A stretch of DNA of 36,192 nucleotides from an uncultured Burkholderiales bacterium (GTDB lineage: Bacteria; Pseudomonadota; Gammaproteobacteria; Burkholderiales; Burkholderiaceae_C). A model generated the notes under the pieces. It searched no databases. It was not told the DNA's origin and worked only from the letters and a program-made list of their open reading frames with translations. The translations under genes were made by a program, and so were the position numbers. The DNA is taken from the NCBI GenBank assembly GCA_903844775.1, contig CAIMUZ010000210.1, positions 1-36,192 on the forward strand, in the 5' to 3' direction. Shown here one piece after another: positions 28,529 through 36,192 of the stretch (the stretch's first letter is position 1; each line of letters begins with the position of its first letter).

Positions 28529-28837
28529 TTAAGCGATTACATATTTAGCACGATCTTGTCCATCAATCCATTTAGGCGCTTTGCCGCGGCCGGTCCAAGT
28601 TTGACCTGTCGCAGGATCGCGATATTTGGCGGCAACTTTGCCACCGGAAGATGATTTTCCACCTGATTTTGAACCGCCCCGTCCTGCCGGAAAAACGTCA
28701 TGAACAGTTAAACCAAACTCAGCAACCAATTCACGCGCTTTGCCAATGGCTTCGGCGAGTTCTTGGGCACGAGCAGTTGCAATTGCTTGCTCAAGTGCTT
28801 CGCGTTGTTTCAATAATTCTTTATATGAGTTAGTCAT
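28529..28837 (-). CDS. H-NS family nucleoid-associated protein
   Basis: A 102-aa DNA-binding protein of the H-NS/BpH3 type. The N-terminal half (about 1-50) is a coiled-coil oligomerisation region (LLKQREALEQAIATARAQEL). A flexible Gly/Ser/Lys linker follows (about 58-73). The C-terminal DNA-binding domain is YRDPATGQTWTGRGKAPKWI (about 75-94), with the core TGRGKAP hook that enters the minor groove of AT-rich DNA. Such proteins silence foreign AT-rich genes and often regulate themselves. A weak Shine-Dalgarno AAGGGA precedes the ATG. The gene has its own probable promoter, a structured leader and a terminator. Confidence 0.93.
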   Translation of the reverse strand: MTNSYKELLKQREALEQAIATARAQELAEAIGKARELVAEFGLTVHDVFPAGRGGSKSGGKSSSGGKVAAKYRDPATGQTWTGRGKAPKWIDGQDRAKYVIA

Positions 28838-28852
28838 GGTTTCCCTTTAGAA

Positions 28853-28914
28853 GATAATAAGCCTGTAAATATCACAGGATTCCGAAGAATAGGGTTATTC
28901 TAAAGCTTATTATC
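28853..28914 (-). promoter_or_regulatory. Structured 5' leader of the H-NS-like gene (three-way junction)
   Basis: Outer arms GATAATAAGC (28853-28862) and GCTTATTATC (28905-28914) are perfectly complementary over 10 nt. Inside lie two further hairpins: AGAATA/TATTCT (28886-28891 with 28896-28901, loop 4 nt) and CCTGT/ACAGG (28862-28866 with 28874-28878, loop 7 nt). As RNA from the minus strand this is a closed three-way junction. It ends 15 nt before the ATG and next to the Shine-Dalgarno. I know no described RNA family that it matches. Confidence 0.6.
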
Positions 28915-28939
28915 AGTTTATATATTTATCGATTTTATA

Positions 28940-28969
28940 AAAATATGATTTATTTATCATTTTTGGCAA
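28940..28969 (-). promoter_or_regulatory. Putative promoter of the H-NS-like gene
   Basis: On the minus strand TTGCCA (28969-28964) and TATTTT (28945-28940) are 18 nt apart, in a very AT-rich region overlapping the last codons of the CNNM/CBS gene. The predicted start near 28933 gives a leader of about 95 nt that contains the whole three-way junction. Alternative -10 boxes (TATAAA-like) exist nearby. Confidence 0.45.
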
Positions 28970-30239
28970 TTACTTTATCAATTCTCCGCCCAACCATTGA
29001 ATTAACTTCAAAATGCCAACCATCGCTTTCTAGAATATCGCCCACTTTAGGTAAATAGCCTAATTCGGCCAAAATAAATCCGCCCAGCGTATTAAATAAA
29101 CCCCTGTCTTCTCCATTTAATTCTTTGATATCAAGGCGGGACTTCAGTTCATTCAGGGGCATCAAACCATCCAAAATCCAAGTGCCATCTGGCTGCGCAG
29201 TGGCCCAAGCGTCCGCGACCGCTAAGGGCTGAAGCTCTCCCGTGATGGCTTCCAGCAAATCACGAGGGGTTAATAAGCCCTGAACCACGCCGTATTCATC
29301 CACCACAAACACCATTCGGCCCGATTTACCCCTTAATTGCTCCAGCAACACCATGCCACTCAATGTTTCGGGCACAAAACTAGCGGGTAATGCATATTTC
29401 TCTACGGGTGTTGGATCCGAACTGGGCAAAGAAAGAAGCCGCGCAACATTGACAACACCGATCACATCGTCCAGATCACCTCTGCAGACCGGGTACCAGG
29501 AATGCCCCTGAGCGCCATTTTGTGCGCCGACTTGGGCCAAACATTCTTGGGGGCTCATATTTCCCTCAAACCATTGAATGTCCAATCTAGGAACCATCAA
29601 GGAGGTCAGGGGGCGATCGTCTAAATGAAATACATTTCGAACCATTTGATGCTCATGCGCCTCTATCAAGCCGGCATCGACACCTTCTTCCAGGCTGGCT
29701 GTGATTTCCTCCTCAGTCACGGCCCGGTTTCCGCTGGTATCAATTCTGAGCATTCGAAGCACCGCATGGGTGGTCATGGAAAGCAAGCCCACAAAGGGTT
29801 TCGCGGCACTGGCAAGCCATGCCATGGGCCGAGAAACAAGGCGAGCCACAGACTCGGGGTACAACTGACCAATCCGCTTAGGTACCAATTCACCAAAGAT
29901 GATGGTCGTAAAGGTAATCATTGTGACGACCACGGCTGTGGCCGTAATGCCTGCGGCTGAGTCCGACAAACCCCAACTGATCAACCAAGTGGCAACATCG
30001 CCGCTGAACGCAGCCTCCCCCACAATGCCATTCAAGACACCAATTGAGGTGATGCCAACTTGAACGGTCGACAAGAACTGCGTGGGGTTCTCAAGGAGCT
30101 TGAGCGCCATGGCGGCGCCTTTATCGCCGGCCTCCTCCATGGCTGCCAGCCTCGCTTTTCGGCTAGCGGCCAGGGCCAATTCAGACATGGCAAAGACGCC
30201 ATTGATCACGGTCAGAAGCGCAATGAGTAAAAAATCCAT
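28950..30239 (-). CDS. CNNM/CBS-domain membrane protein (CorC/HlyC type)
   Basis: A 429-aa inner-membrane protein. The N-terminal CNNM (DUF21) region has hydrophobic segments at about 1-20, 60-85 and 95-120 (VVVTMITFTTIIFGELVPKR is diagnostic). A CBS pair lies at about 195-330 (LMVPRLDIQWF, VFVVDEYGVVQGLLTPRDLLEAI). The C-terminal CorC_HlyC domain follows (about 345-425, ending VGRRIDKVI). Relatives take part in magnesium or cobalt efflux; the haemolysin name is historical. The frame opens at 30416, but the ATG at 30239 (MDFLLIALL) gives the family N-terminus. It is divergent from apaH. Confidence 0.92.
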   Translation of the reverse strand: MDFLLIALLTVINGVFAMSELALAASRKARLAAMEEAGDKGAAMALKLLENPTQFLSTVQVGITSIGVLNGIVGEAAFSGDVATWLISWGLSDSAAGITATAVVVTMITFTTIIFGELVPKRIGQLYPESVARLVSRPMAWLASAAKPFVGLLSMTTHAVLRMLRIDTSGNRAVTEEEITASLEEGVDAGLIEAHEHQMVRNVFHLDDRPLTSLMVPRLDIQWFEGNMSPQECLAQVGAQNGAQGHSWYPVCRGDLDDVIGVVNVARLLSLPSSDPTPVEKYALPASFVPETLSGMVLLEQLRGKSGRMVFVVDEYGVVQGLLTPRDLLEAITGELQPLAVADAWATAQPDGTWILDGLMPLNELKSRLDIKELNGEDRGLFNTLGGFILAELGYLPKVGDILESDGWHFEVNSMVGRRIDKVIAKNDK

Positions 30240-30350
30240 CCTCACATTGTGCCAAGCCCTGAAGCGCAATGAAATAGTCTCAGCTTGATGAGGGCAAAAA
30301 CAAGTCGAAATGCGTCGACAATGTGGTTTTGCAATTGACTTGAAGACTTC

Positions 30351-31181
30351 ATGGCAATTTATTGGATCGGCGATATTCAGGGATGCGATGCGCCTTTGGG
30401 TCAGTTCTTGGACCAAGTGGGGTTTTCGGCAAGTCGCGACCGACTTTATGTGCTGGGCGACTTGGTCAATCGTGGTCCAGCGTCTTTGGAAGTCTTGAGG
30501 CGCCTTTCTAACTTGGGAAACAGTGTGAAATGCGTCCTAGGCAACCACGATTTGCACCTGCTTGCGGTCAACGCGGGCGCCAAAAAGCCCAGCCGCAACG
30601 ACACCCTTGACGCGGTACTCGAGGCACCCGACAAGTCAGAGCTCCTCAATTGGCTCCGCCATCAATCGCTTGCACTTTATTCAGAAGATGTTTTGATGGT
30701 CCATGCAGGCGTTCTGCCTCAGTGGTCGCTGACTGAAACTTTAACGCTGGCCAGTGAATTAGAAGAGATTCTTCAGGGGCCTGATGCAGACGAGTTTTTT
30801 TTCCAAATGTATGGCAATGAACCGGCGCAATGGCAACCCCATTTACAAGGCATGGCGCGATGGCGCTGTGCCCTCAACGCCTTGACACGCCTTCGATTTT
30901 GCAACGCTTCAGGCCTCATGGAATTTGACACCAAAGAAGGCACGGCCAAGGCGCCTGCAGGCTTCATGGCTTGGTTTGAAGTACCCCACCGACAAACCGC
31001 CGATATCACCATTGCCTTCGGTCATTGGTCGACCTTAGGTGCGGTTCAAAGAAGGGATGTATGGGCGCTGGACACTGGCTGTGTTTGGGGTGGGTGCCTC
31101 ACTGCATTGCAGCGAGACCGCATCTCAGAGTCACCCAAGCGGATTGAAATCAAATGTCCCAGCTACCAACGACCGCATTAA
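30351..31181 (+). CDS. apaH: Symmetrical bis(5'-nucleosyl)-tetraphosphatase
   Basis: Splits diadenosine tetraphosphate (Ap4A) into two ADP; such enzymes also remove Np4-type caps from RNA. The metallophosphatase motifs are GDIQGC, GDLVNRGPAS and GNHDLHLL in the first third, with MVHAGVLPQW and GHWSTLG later. The 276-aa length is normal. It is unusual in being followed immediately by a Nudix gene instead of ksgA/apaG: the Nudix ATG starts on the base after the apaH stop, so the two are probably translated as a unit. Confidence 0.96.
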   Translation: MAIYWIGDIQGCDAPLGQFLDQVGFSASRDRLYVLGDLVNRGPASLEVLRRLSNLGNSVKCVLGNHDLHLLAVNAGAKKPSRNDTLDAVLEAPDKSELLNWLRHQSLALYSEDVLMVHAGVLPQWSLTETLTLASELEEILQGPDADEFFFQMYGNEPAQWQPHLQGMARWRCALNALTRLRFCNASGLMEFDTKEGTAKAPAGFMAWFEVPHRQTADITIAFGHWSTLGAVQRRDVWALDTGCVWGGCLTALQRDRISESPKRIEIKCPSYQRPH

Positions 31182-31931
31182 ATGCACGGCAATTCACCTT
31201 TGCAAGCGCCTATGAAAAGCACCTTGGGATTTGATCCCCGCAAAATCCCCTGGACCCAGCAGCCTGGTGATTGGCCGAGCTTATCGGCGCAGCAATTGTC
31301 CGCAGAGCGTCTAAAGTGGGTCTTTGATCATCCACCCCAGTGGACGCCTGAACTCAAGCGGGAGCCCAGCCTTGGACAACGAACACCTTTCGCAGCGGCC
31401 GTCCTGATTCCCATCGTTCTGAGGGGTTTGCAAGGCAATAACCCCCATGTTTTACTGACCCAAAGAACAAAGCACTTGTCTTCTCATGCAGGTCAAATTG
31501 CATTTCCTGGCGGCAAGGTCGATGCGCAGGATGCTTCCCCACAGCATGCCGCCCTCAGAGAAGCCCATGAGGAGGTCGGACTGTCACCGCATCTGGTTGA
31601 AATTTTGGGAAGCTTGCCAACCTACGTCACTGGCACAGCGTTTCACATCACACCGGTGATTGGTTTGGTATCACCCACTTTGACCACGACCGCAAACCCC
31701 TTTGAAGTCGAAGAAATTTTTGAAGTTCCCCTCGCTTTTTTGATGAACCCAGAAAATCATCGTTTGCATGTGTTCGAACGAGAGGGCGTATTGAGGCAGT
31801 GGTACTCAATGCCTTATTTAGAGCCACACCCAACAGATGCTGGTGAGTCGACAGAGCGATTTATTTGGGGCGCTACCGCAGGCATGATTCGAAACTTTTA
31901 TCGTTTCCTATTGGCCGCAAATTCTTTATGA
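31182..31931 (+). CDS. Nudix hydrolase, CoA pyrophosphatase type
   Basis: A 249-aa protein predicted to hydrolyse CoA and acyl-CoA to 3',5'-ADP and phosphopantetheine. It has the UPF0035/CoA signature LTQRTKHLSSHAGQIAFPGG overlapping the Nudix box GGKVDAQD...REAHEEVGL (about 110-134). In the box the usual first Glu is Asp, as in other CoA pyrophosphatases. The ATG at 31182 directly follows the apaH stop; an internal ATG at 31212 is an alternative start. The 7-nt gap to the next gene implies cotranscription. Confidence 0.93.
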   Translation: MHGNSPLQAPMKSTLGFDPRKIPWTQQPGDWPSLSAQQLSAERLKWVFDHPPQWTPELKREPSLGQRTPFAAAVLIPIVLRGLQGNNPHVLLTQRTKHLSSHAGQIAFPGGKVDAQDASPQHAALREAHEEVGLSPHLVEILGSLPTYVTGTAFHITPVIGLVSPTLTTTANPFEVEEIFEVPLAFLMNPENHRLHVFEREGVLRQWYSMPYLEPHPTDAGESTERFIWGATAGMIRNFYRFLLAANSL

Positions 31932-31938
31932 TGTTGGC

Positions 31939-32913
31939 ATGAGTTTCTTCTCTATCTTTTTAGCGCTTGTGATTGAACAGGCACGGCCCATGAGCCCTAC
32001 ACACTTTTTACATCAGTGGTTGCGCAAATGGGCAGACTGGGTCTCTTCGCATGTTGACGGAGGTTCAAGAACCCAAGCTTGGCTGGCTTGGGGGTTATTG
32101 GTGGGAGTGCCCGCGGGCTTGGCGATGCTCATCCATTGGATGTTGACATTTACATTGGGTTGGTTCTTTGCCGTAGCTTGGAACGTGGCACTCCTTTACG
32201 TCACCTTGGGCTTTCGTCAATTCAGCCATCACTTCACAGGCATACGCGATGCACTCAATGAGGGTGATGAAGCCTTGGCTCGAAAATTATTGGCCGAGTG
32301 GCAGCAAGTCGAAGTCGATGATTTGCCGCGCAATGAAATTGTGAGGCATGTCATCGAACATTCCATCTTATCGGCGCACAGACACGTGTTTGGTGTGTTT
32401 TTTAGCTACGCTTTACTGTCCGTGATTGGACTGGGCCCAGTGGGAGCTGTGGCCTACCGAGTTGCTGAATTTGCCAAACGTTATTGGACCGCAACTTCGC
32501 CAAACCAAGCAAGTAAGCACTTGACCGACTCTGGCACCCATGCGTGGATCAGTGACGCATTGAGAAATCTCACGCAGCAAACTTGGCGTGCGATCGATTG
32601 GGTGCCCGCAAGAGCCACGGCAATGGGTTTTGCCATCATGGGCAGTTTTGAAGATGCGATGGATGGGTGGCGTCATCACTCAGAAAAATTCCCTGACGAC
32701 AATGACGGCGTCATTTTGGCGGCCACCGCAGGCGCAATCAATGTTCAATTGGGGGGCGCTGCACTGCAAGCCAACTTACCTGGAAGCACTAGCACCCCTG
32801 GACGCGCCCCCGAACTGGGCCACTTTGCTCAAGTTGTCGGCCTGGTCTGGCGCACGGTGGTCATGTGGATGGTGTTGGTCGCTTTGCTGTCTTTGGCCAA
32901 CCTATTAGGCTAA
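31939..32913 (+). CDS. CobD/CbiB (AmpE-like) family membrane protein
   Basis: A 324-aa polytopic membrane protein. The N-terminus SFFSIFLALVIEQARP, the segment HHFTGIRDALNEGDEALARKL and the C-terminal amphipathic stretch before a final helix (VVMWMVLVALLSLANLLG) match the CobD/CbiB-family group common in Burkholderiales and related to AmpE. No other cobalamin genes are nearby, so a true adenosylcobinamide-phosphate role is doubtful. It follows the Nudix gene by 7 nt and ends 22 nt from convergent rsgA. Confidence 0.8.
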   Translation: MSFFSIFLALVIEQARPMSPTHFLHQWLRKWADWVSSHVDGGSRTQAWLAWGLLVGVPAGLAMLIHWMLTFTLGWFFAVAWNVALLYVTLGFRQFSHHFTGIRDALNEGDEALARKLLAEWQQVEVDDLPRNEIVRHVIEHSILSAHRHVFGVFFSYALLSVIGLGPVGAVAYRVAEFAKRYWTATSPNQASKHLTDSGTHAWISDALRNLTQQTWRAIDWVPARATAMGFAIMGSFEDAMDGWRHHSEKFPDDNDGVILAATAGAINVQLGGAALQANLPGSTSTPGRAPELGHFAQVVGLVWRTVVMWMVLVALLSLANLLG

Positions 32914-32935
32914 ATTTGGCGTTTTCGCCTGATCA

Positions 32936-33955
32936 TCACCAGCGTTGCTGACCCAATTCTTCAAAGAGCTGCGCATAAATTTTGTGACGCCTTTGACTGA
33001 CTTCGATGGCCAGCAATTCAGCTGCTTCATTGGTTTGAAGTGAGGCCAAAACACCACAACCAGGCTCATGCAAATGTGTGCAATTGTAAAACTTGCATTC
33101 TTTCACATGATGCTTCAAATCTGGCATGCAAGAGGCCAGTTGATTTTGTGGGATATGCTGCAAACCAAACTCTTGAAAGCCCGGTGAATCAATGATGGCG
33201 GTTCTCTTTGCCTGATCTGTGAAAGATGAAGGCTGCTCACCCACCCAATAAAGTGAGGTACTGGTGGTCGTGTGCTTGCCAGAGTTAAGTGCCTGAGAAA
33301 TCTCACCCGTCAATGCACGTGCATTGGGGACCAAGGCATTGACCAAGGTACTTTTGCCAGCACCCGAGGGCCCCAAAATGAGAGTCGTCTTGCCCATCAT
33401 TTCGGCTTGAAGAACTTGCAATGAAGTGTTTTTTTCATGCGTGCTTTTTAACTCAAGGGGCAACACCGCATAACCCATATTTCGATATGCCGCTAAGCGA
33501 TGCCAGGCTTGCGCAAAGGCTTCTCCCAGATCGCTTTTATTCAAAACGATCAAAGGCTTGATGTGTTCAGCCTCTGCGGCAATCAAAGCTCGCGATAGTT
33601 GTGTTTCTGAAAATTCTGGCTCTGCCGCCAACAAGATCAGAACTTGATCCAAATTTGCTGCAAACGATTTGGTGCGAACCTCATCGCGCCTGTAAAAAAT
33701 ATTTTTTCTTTCCAGCACACTTTCAATCGTGCCCTCGTCGGCGGCAGCTTGCCATCTCACACGATCGCCGACCACAGAATGGCTCTTCTTGCCCCTAGGA
33801 TGGCAAATGATTCGTGTGCCATCATCCAACTCGACCACACAATGTCTGCCATGCGTTGCCACGACCAAACCTGAATTCATCGCTTCTTGCGTAGAAGTCG
33901 CCAAGGCCTGAGCGGCTTTGGTTTTGGTGTGGGTACGTTGGTTAAGCTTGCGCAT
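32936..33955 (-). CDS. rsgA: Ribosome small-subunit-dependent GTPase A
   Basis: Circularly permuted GTPase that helps mature the 30S subunit. An OB fold (about 28-80) precedes the GTPase domain in permuted order: NKSD (139-142, G4), GPSGAGKS (195-202, G1), DSPG (256-259, G3). A C-terminal zinc knuckle has ligands C287, C292, H294 and C300. The 339-aa length is normal. Its start overlaps the M48 protease stop by 14 nt, so the two are probably translated together. Confidence 0.97.
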   Translation of the reverse strand: MRKLNQRTHTKTKAAQALATSTQEAMNSGLVVATHGRHCVVELDDGTRIICHPRGKKSHSVVGDRVRWQAAADEGTIESVLERKNIFYRRDEVRTKSFAANLDQVLILLAAEPEFSETQLSRALIAAEAEHIKPLIVLNKSDLGEAFAQAWHRLAAYRNMGYAVLPLELKSTHEKNTSLQVLQAEMMGKTTLILGPSGAGKSTLVNALVPNARALTGEISQALNSGKHTTTSTSLYWVGEQPSSFTDQAKRTAIIDSPGFQEFGLQHIPQNQLASCMPDLKHHVKECKFYNCTHLHEPGCGVLASLQTNEAAELLAIEVSQRRHKIYAQLFEELGQQRW

Positions 33956-35207
33956 GTCGCATGCGTGCTAAGCGCAAACTGGCTGGGGGGTGCGAATAAT
34001 AAAACTTCACATACCAAGGATCTGGCGTGAGGGTGGCGGCATTGTCTTGGTACAACTTCAACAAAGCTGAACTGAGCTCAGAGACGGGTGTTTGCGACAC
34101 TGCATAAGCATCCGCTTCGTATTCCTGAACCCTAGAACGCCATGAGGAGATGGGTGCCAACAAAAATGTGAAGACGGGTACCACCAACATGAACAACAAC
34201 AAGGCTTGCGCTTCATTGCCGCTGTTCAAGCTAGGTGTCACACCCAGGCCCGTGTAAAACCAAATTTGCTGCGACACAAAACCCAGTAACGCCAAGCCCA
34301 GCAAACTGGTCACAAAACTGGTGGCCATCATTTTCAAAATATGGCGATGCTTGAAATGCCCTAGTTCATGCGCCAACACAGCTTCCATCTCTAGAGGGGT
34401 GAGCTGTTTCAACAAGGTGTCAAAGAAGACAACACGCTTGCTGGCACCAAAACCTGTGAAAAACGCATTCGAATGTGCAGATCGCTTGCTGCCATCCATC
34501 ACAAAGAACCCTTTGGCCGTAAAACCTGCACGCTGCATGAGTGCATTGACACGCTCTTTCAATACCTCATCTTCAAGGGGCGTGAACTTGTTGAACAAAG
34601 GCATGATCACATTGGGCGCAATGGCCATCAAGAACAATTGCCAAAACACCAAGGTGCACCAAGTCCAAAACCACCAGTAAGCCCCACCGGCTTGCATCAA
34701 CCACAACACCAGCGCGATGAGAGGAACACCCAAGACCAAACCCAATACCAAGCCCTTGGCGGCGTCACTGAGCCACAATTTCCAAGTCATTTTGTTGAAA
34801 CCAAATTTTTGTTCCAAGACAAAAGTTTGATAAAGCGACAAAGGTAAATCGATCAGTCCTCCCACCAAGGCAAACGACAACACCAGCGTCACTTGCTGCC
34901 AAAGCCCTGGCGCCATGAATTCCAGAATGACGTTGTTGAGGACGCTCAGGCCCCCCAGCAGGGTCCAAGCAATGAGAACAGCGGCACCGACCAAGGTGTC
35001 AAGTTGAGAGACTTGGGCTTTGGCCAGGGTGTAATCTGCCGCTTTCTGATGATCAGCCAATGTAATGTGAGCAGCAAAGGCGGCAGGCACCTCAGCGCGG
35101 TGCCGTGCCACATGGCGAACTTGTCTGGCATTCAACCAAAGCTTCAATAAAACGTTGGTGAGCAAAGCGCCTACCAAAAAATAAGTCAGGGTCAAAGTCG
35201 GATTCAT
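33942..35207 (-). CDS. M48 family (Ste24/CAAX-type) membrane metalloprotease
   Basis: A 421-aa integral membrane zinc endopeptidase. The metal motif HELGH (H280, E281, H284) lies in AVLAHELGHFKHRH and the third ligand is the Glu in EYEADAYAV near residue 365. Several transmembrane helices precede the catalytic domain (about 1-23, 70-90, 103-125, 152-172, 180-200) and more flank it. Length and layout match Ste24-type M48A rather than HtpX (about 290 aa). The bacterial substrate is unknown; envelope quality control is a guess. Upstream of and overlapping rsgA; divergent from orn. Confidence 0.93.
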   Translation of the reverse strand: MNPTLTLTYFLVGALLTNVLLKLWLNARQVRHVARHRAEVPAAFAAHITLADHQKAADYTLAKAQVSQLDTLVGAAVLIAWTLLGGLSVLNNVILEFMAPGLWQQVTLVLSFALVGGLIDLPLSLYQTFVLEQKFGFNKMTWKLWLSDAAKGLVLGLVLGVPLIALVLWLMQAGGAYWWFWTWCTLVFWQLFLMAIAPNVIMPLFNKFTPLEDEVLKERVNALMQRAGFTAKGFFVMDGSKRSAHSNAFFTGFGASKRVVFFDTLLKQLTPLEMEAVLAHELGHFKHRHILKMMATSFVTSLLGLALLGFVSQQIWFYTGLGVTPSLNSGNEAQALLLFMLVVPVFTFLLAPISSWRSRVQEYEADAYAVSQTPVSELSSALLKLYQDNAATLTPDPWYVKFYYSHPPASLRLARMRHAQA

Positions 35208-35273
35208 AGTGCGAAGTGTAGATCAGCCAACATCAGCGACAATCTATAGCTTTGGAAAAAGCCTCTTTTTGAA

Positions 35274-35873
35274 ATGACCACCCCTTCTTCAAACTCTCCT
35301 GCCCATCAGCCACAAACTGAACCGACCTTGGCCAAGTCAGACGACAACTTGGTTTGGATCGACTGTGAAATGACGGGCCTCGACCCTGAGAAGGAGCGCC
35401 TGCTTGAAATTGCGGTCATTGTGACGGGCCCTCATCTCACACCACGAATAGAAGGTCCAGTGTGCGTCATTCACCAAAGCGACGAGCTGCTCAACAAGAT
35501 GGATGCATGGAATCAGGGTACCCACGGCAGGAGTGGCTTGATCGACAAAGTCAAATCTTCCACCACCACAGAGCAAGATGCCGAAGAAGCTATCTTGGCC
35601 TTCATCAAGAAATACGTGTCTAAAAATGCTTCCCCACTTTGCGGCAACACCATCAGCCAAGACCGGCGTTTTTTGGTGAAGTCCATGCCCAAGTTGGAGG
35701 CCTACCTGCACTATCGCAATCTGGACGTCAGCACCCTCAAAGAACTTTCAAAGCGTTGGAAACCCGATGTTTTCAACAGCTTTAAGAAACAGCAAAAGCA
35801 CACCGCCCTTGCGGATGTGCACGAATCCATCGAAGAATTGGCCCACTACAGAGAGCACTTCATTCGGCTTTAA
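35274..35873 (+). CDS. orn: Oligoribonuclease (DEDDh 3'-5' exonuclease)
   Basis: Degrades 2-5-nt RNAs (nanoRNAs, including pGpG from cyclic di-GMP turnover) to mononucleotides. Motif Exo [21 protein letters not shown], Exo [12 protein letters not shown] and Exo [17 protein letters not shown] hold the DEDDh residues. The protein is 199 aa with about 20 extra N-terminal residues before [13 protein letters not shown]; a shorter start is possible but no internal ATG precedes the core, so the ATG at 35274 stands. Divergent from the M48 protease gene across 66 nt. Confidence 0.97.
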   Translation: MTTPSSNSPAHQPQTEPTLAKSDDNLVWIDCEMTGLDPEKERLLEIAVIVTGPHLTPRIEGPVCVIHQSDELLNKMDAWNQGTHGRSGLIDKVKSSTTTEQDAEEAILAFIKKYVSKNASPLCGNTISQDRRFLVKSMPKLEAYLHYRNLDVSTLKELSKRWKPDVFNSFKKQQKHTALADVHESIEELAHYREHFIRL

Positions 35874-35882
35874 GACATCCTA

Positions 35883-35906
35883 CGGGTTGATTTCAGGGAA
35901 AACCCG
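35883..35906. repeat. Inverted repeat 3' of orn
   Basis: Arms CGGGTT (35883-35888) and AACCCG (35901-35906) enclose a 12-nt loop, 10 nt past the orn stop. No T-run follows. It might be a weak terminator. Confidence 0.3.
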
Positions 35907-35923
35907 CGCAACTCAAAAAACTG

Positions 35924-35932
35924 TGACATAAT
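35924..35932 (+). promoter_or_regulatory. Extended -10 promoter in front of the last gene
   Basis: TGACATAAT has an extended -10 TGN next to a -10-like CATAAT. No good -35 box is seen 17 nt upstream, which fits an extended -10 promoter. The predicted start near 35939 leaves a leader of about 165 nt before the ATG at 36105. Confidence 0.45.
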
Positions 35933-36104
35933 CGGCGGCTGTGCTGCAAACAGGCCTTGTGCCGCAGTACCTGTGCATCACCCTTCACGCCTTTGACTCA
36001 CTGATAAGAGTCACTCGACTGGAAAAGATGGGACCTGACATCACGTCAAAGCCCCTCTCTTCAAACAGCACCGAGCTCCGTTTGATGGTTGATGTTTTTT
36101 AACC

Positions 36105-36192
36105 ATGAACGGCGCCACCGCAAATCTTGCGGACGTCCGTGCGAGAAAAAATATGACTGACGCTTTTGAAGTGCAGGCCGACTTGTCGCCTG
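36105..36192 (+). CDS. Start of an unidentified gene cut by the window edge
   Basis: From the ATG at 36105 an open frame (MNGATANLADVRARKN...) runs off the edge. An internal ATG at 36153 (MTDAFEVQADLSP) is an equally good start. Too little is visible (29 residues) to assign a family. The leader from about 35939 holds short dyads, such as TGACTC/GAGTCA (35994-35999 and 36008-36013) and GGTT/AACC (36087-36090 and 36101-36104), so post-transcriptional control is possible. Confidence 0.5.
   Translation, partial: MNGATANLADVRARKNMTDAFEVQADLSP

Noticed and set aside
33942-33955. Overlap of rsgA and the M48 gene as a possible frameshift
   Set aside because: Both proteins are complete with normal ends, so this is an ordinary 14-nt gene overlap.

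Overview
The window looks like a compact, moderate-GC betaproteobacterial chromosome. Burkholderiales is very likely and Comamonadaceae (a freshwater Limnohabitans/Rhodoferax-like genus) is my best guess. The guess rests on the gene order folC-SPOR-cvpA-purF-metZ, the neighbourhood orn / M48 protease-rsgA / CobD-CbiB-like / CoA pyrophosphatase, and the type of MurB, ArgG and RF2. It is inferred from gene content and order, not from a database search. I see no phage, insertion sequence, CRISPR array, toxin-antitoxin pair or known defence genes. Almost all of it is housekeeping.

Layout. 1-336: tRNA-Glu(TTC) and tRNA-Ala(GGC) on the minus strand, with a good sigma70-type promoter reaching into the 3' end of gltX. 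337-7183, minus: folC, a SPOR protein, cvpA, purF, metZ and gltX, tightly spaced or overlapping, probably one transcription unit. 7242-10004, plus: ArsC/YffB-like protein, glycine-zipper envelope protein, ppnP, argG. 10008-11574: murB (minus) divergent from yajQ (plus). 11574-15162: a bidirectional terminator, then plsY, a Tas-like aldo-keto reductase and an acyl/acetyl-CoA synthetase, all minus. 15189-21478, plus: alpha/beta hydrolase, prfB with its programmed +1 frameshift, pepN, fbp, and a small secreted protein made of two copies of one motif. 21659-23789, minus: a CaiB/BaiF CoA-transferase and a NYN-domain putative RNase. 23940-24944, plus: PfkB-family sugar/nucleoside kinase. 24945-26380, minus: rfbA-rfbC. 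26441-27724, plus: DEAD-box RNA helicase, overlapping tail to tail with uppS (minus). 28529-30239, minus: H-NS-like protein and a CNNM/CBS membrane protein. 30351-32913, plus: apaH, CoA pyrophosphatase, CobD/CbiB-like membrane protein. 32936-35207, minus: rsgA and an M48 (Ste24-type) protease. 35274-35873, plus: orn. 35874-36192: a probable promoter, a leader of about 165 nt, and the start of a gene cut by the window edge.

The genes serve several ordinary jobs: purine, folate and methionine synthesis (purF, folC, metZ); translation (two tRNAs, gltX, prfB, rsgA); envelope building (murB, plsY, uppS, rfbA/rfbC); RNA turnover (orn, DEAD-box helicase, possibly the NYN protein); and nucleotide and dinucleotide clean-up (ppnP, apaH, Nudix). 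The most unusual signal is not a protein. The 5' leader of the H-NS-like gene can fold into a closed three-way junction ending right at the Shine-Dalgarno sequence, a candidate cis-regulatory RNA. I found no clearly new multi-gene system.
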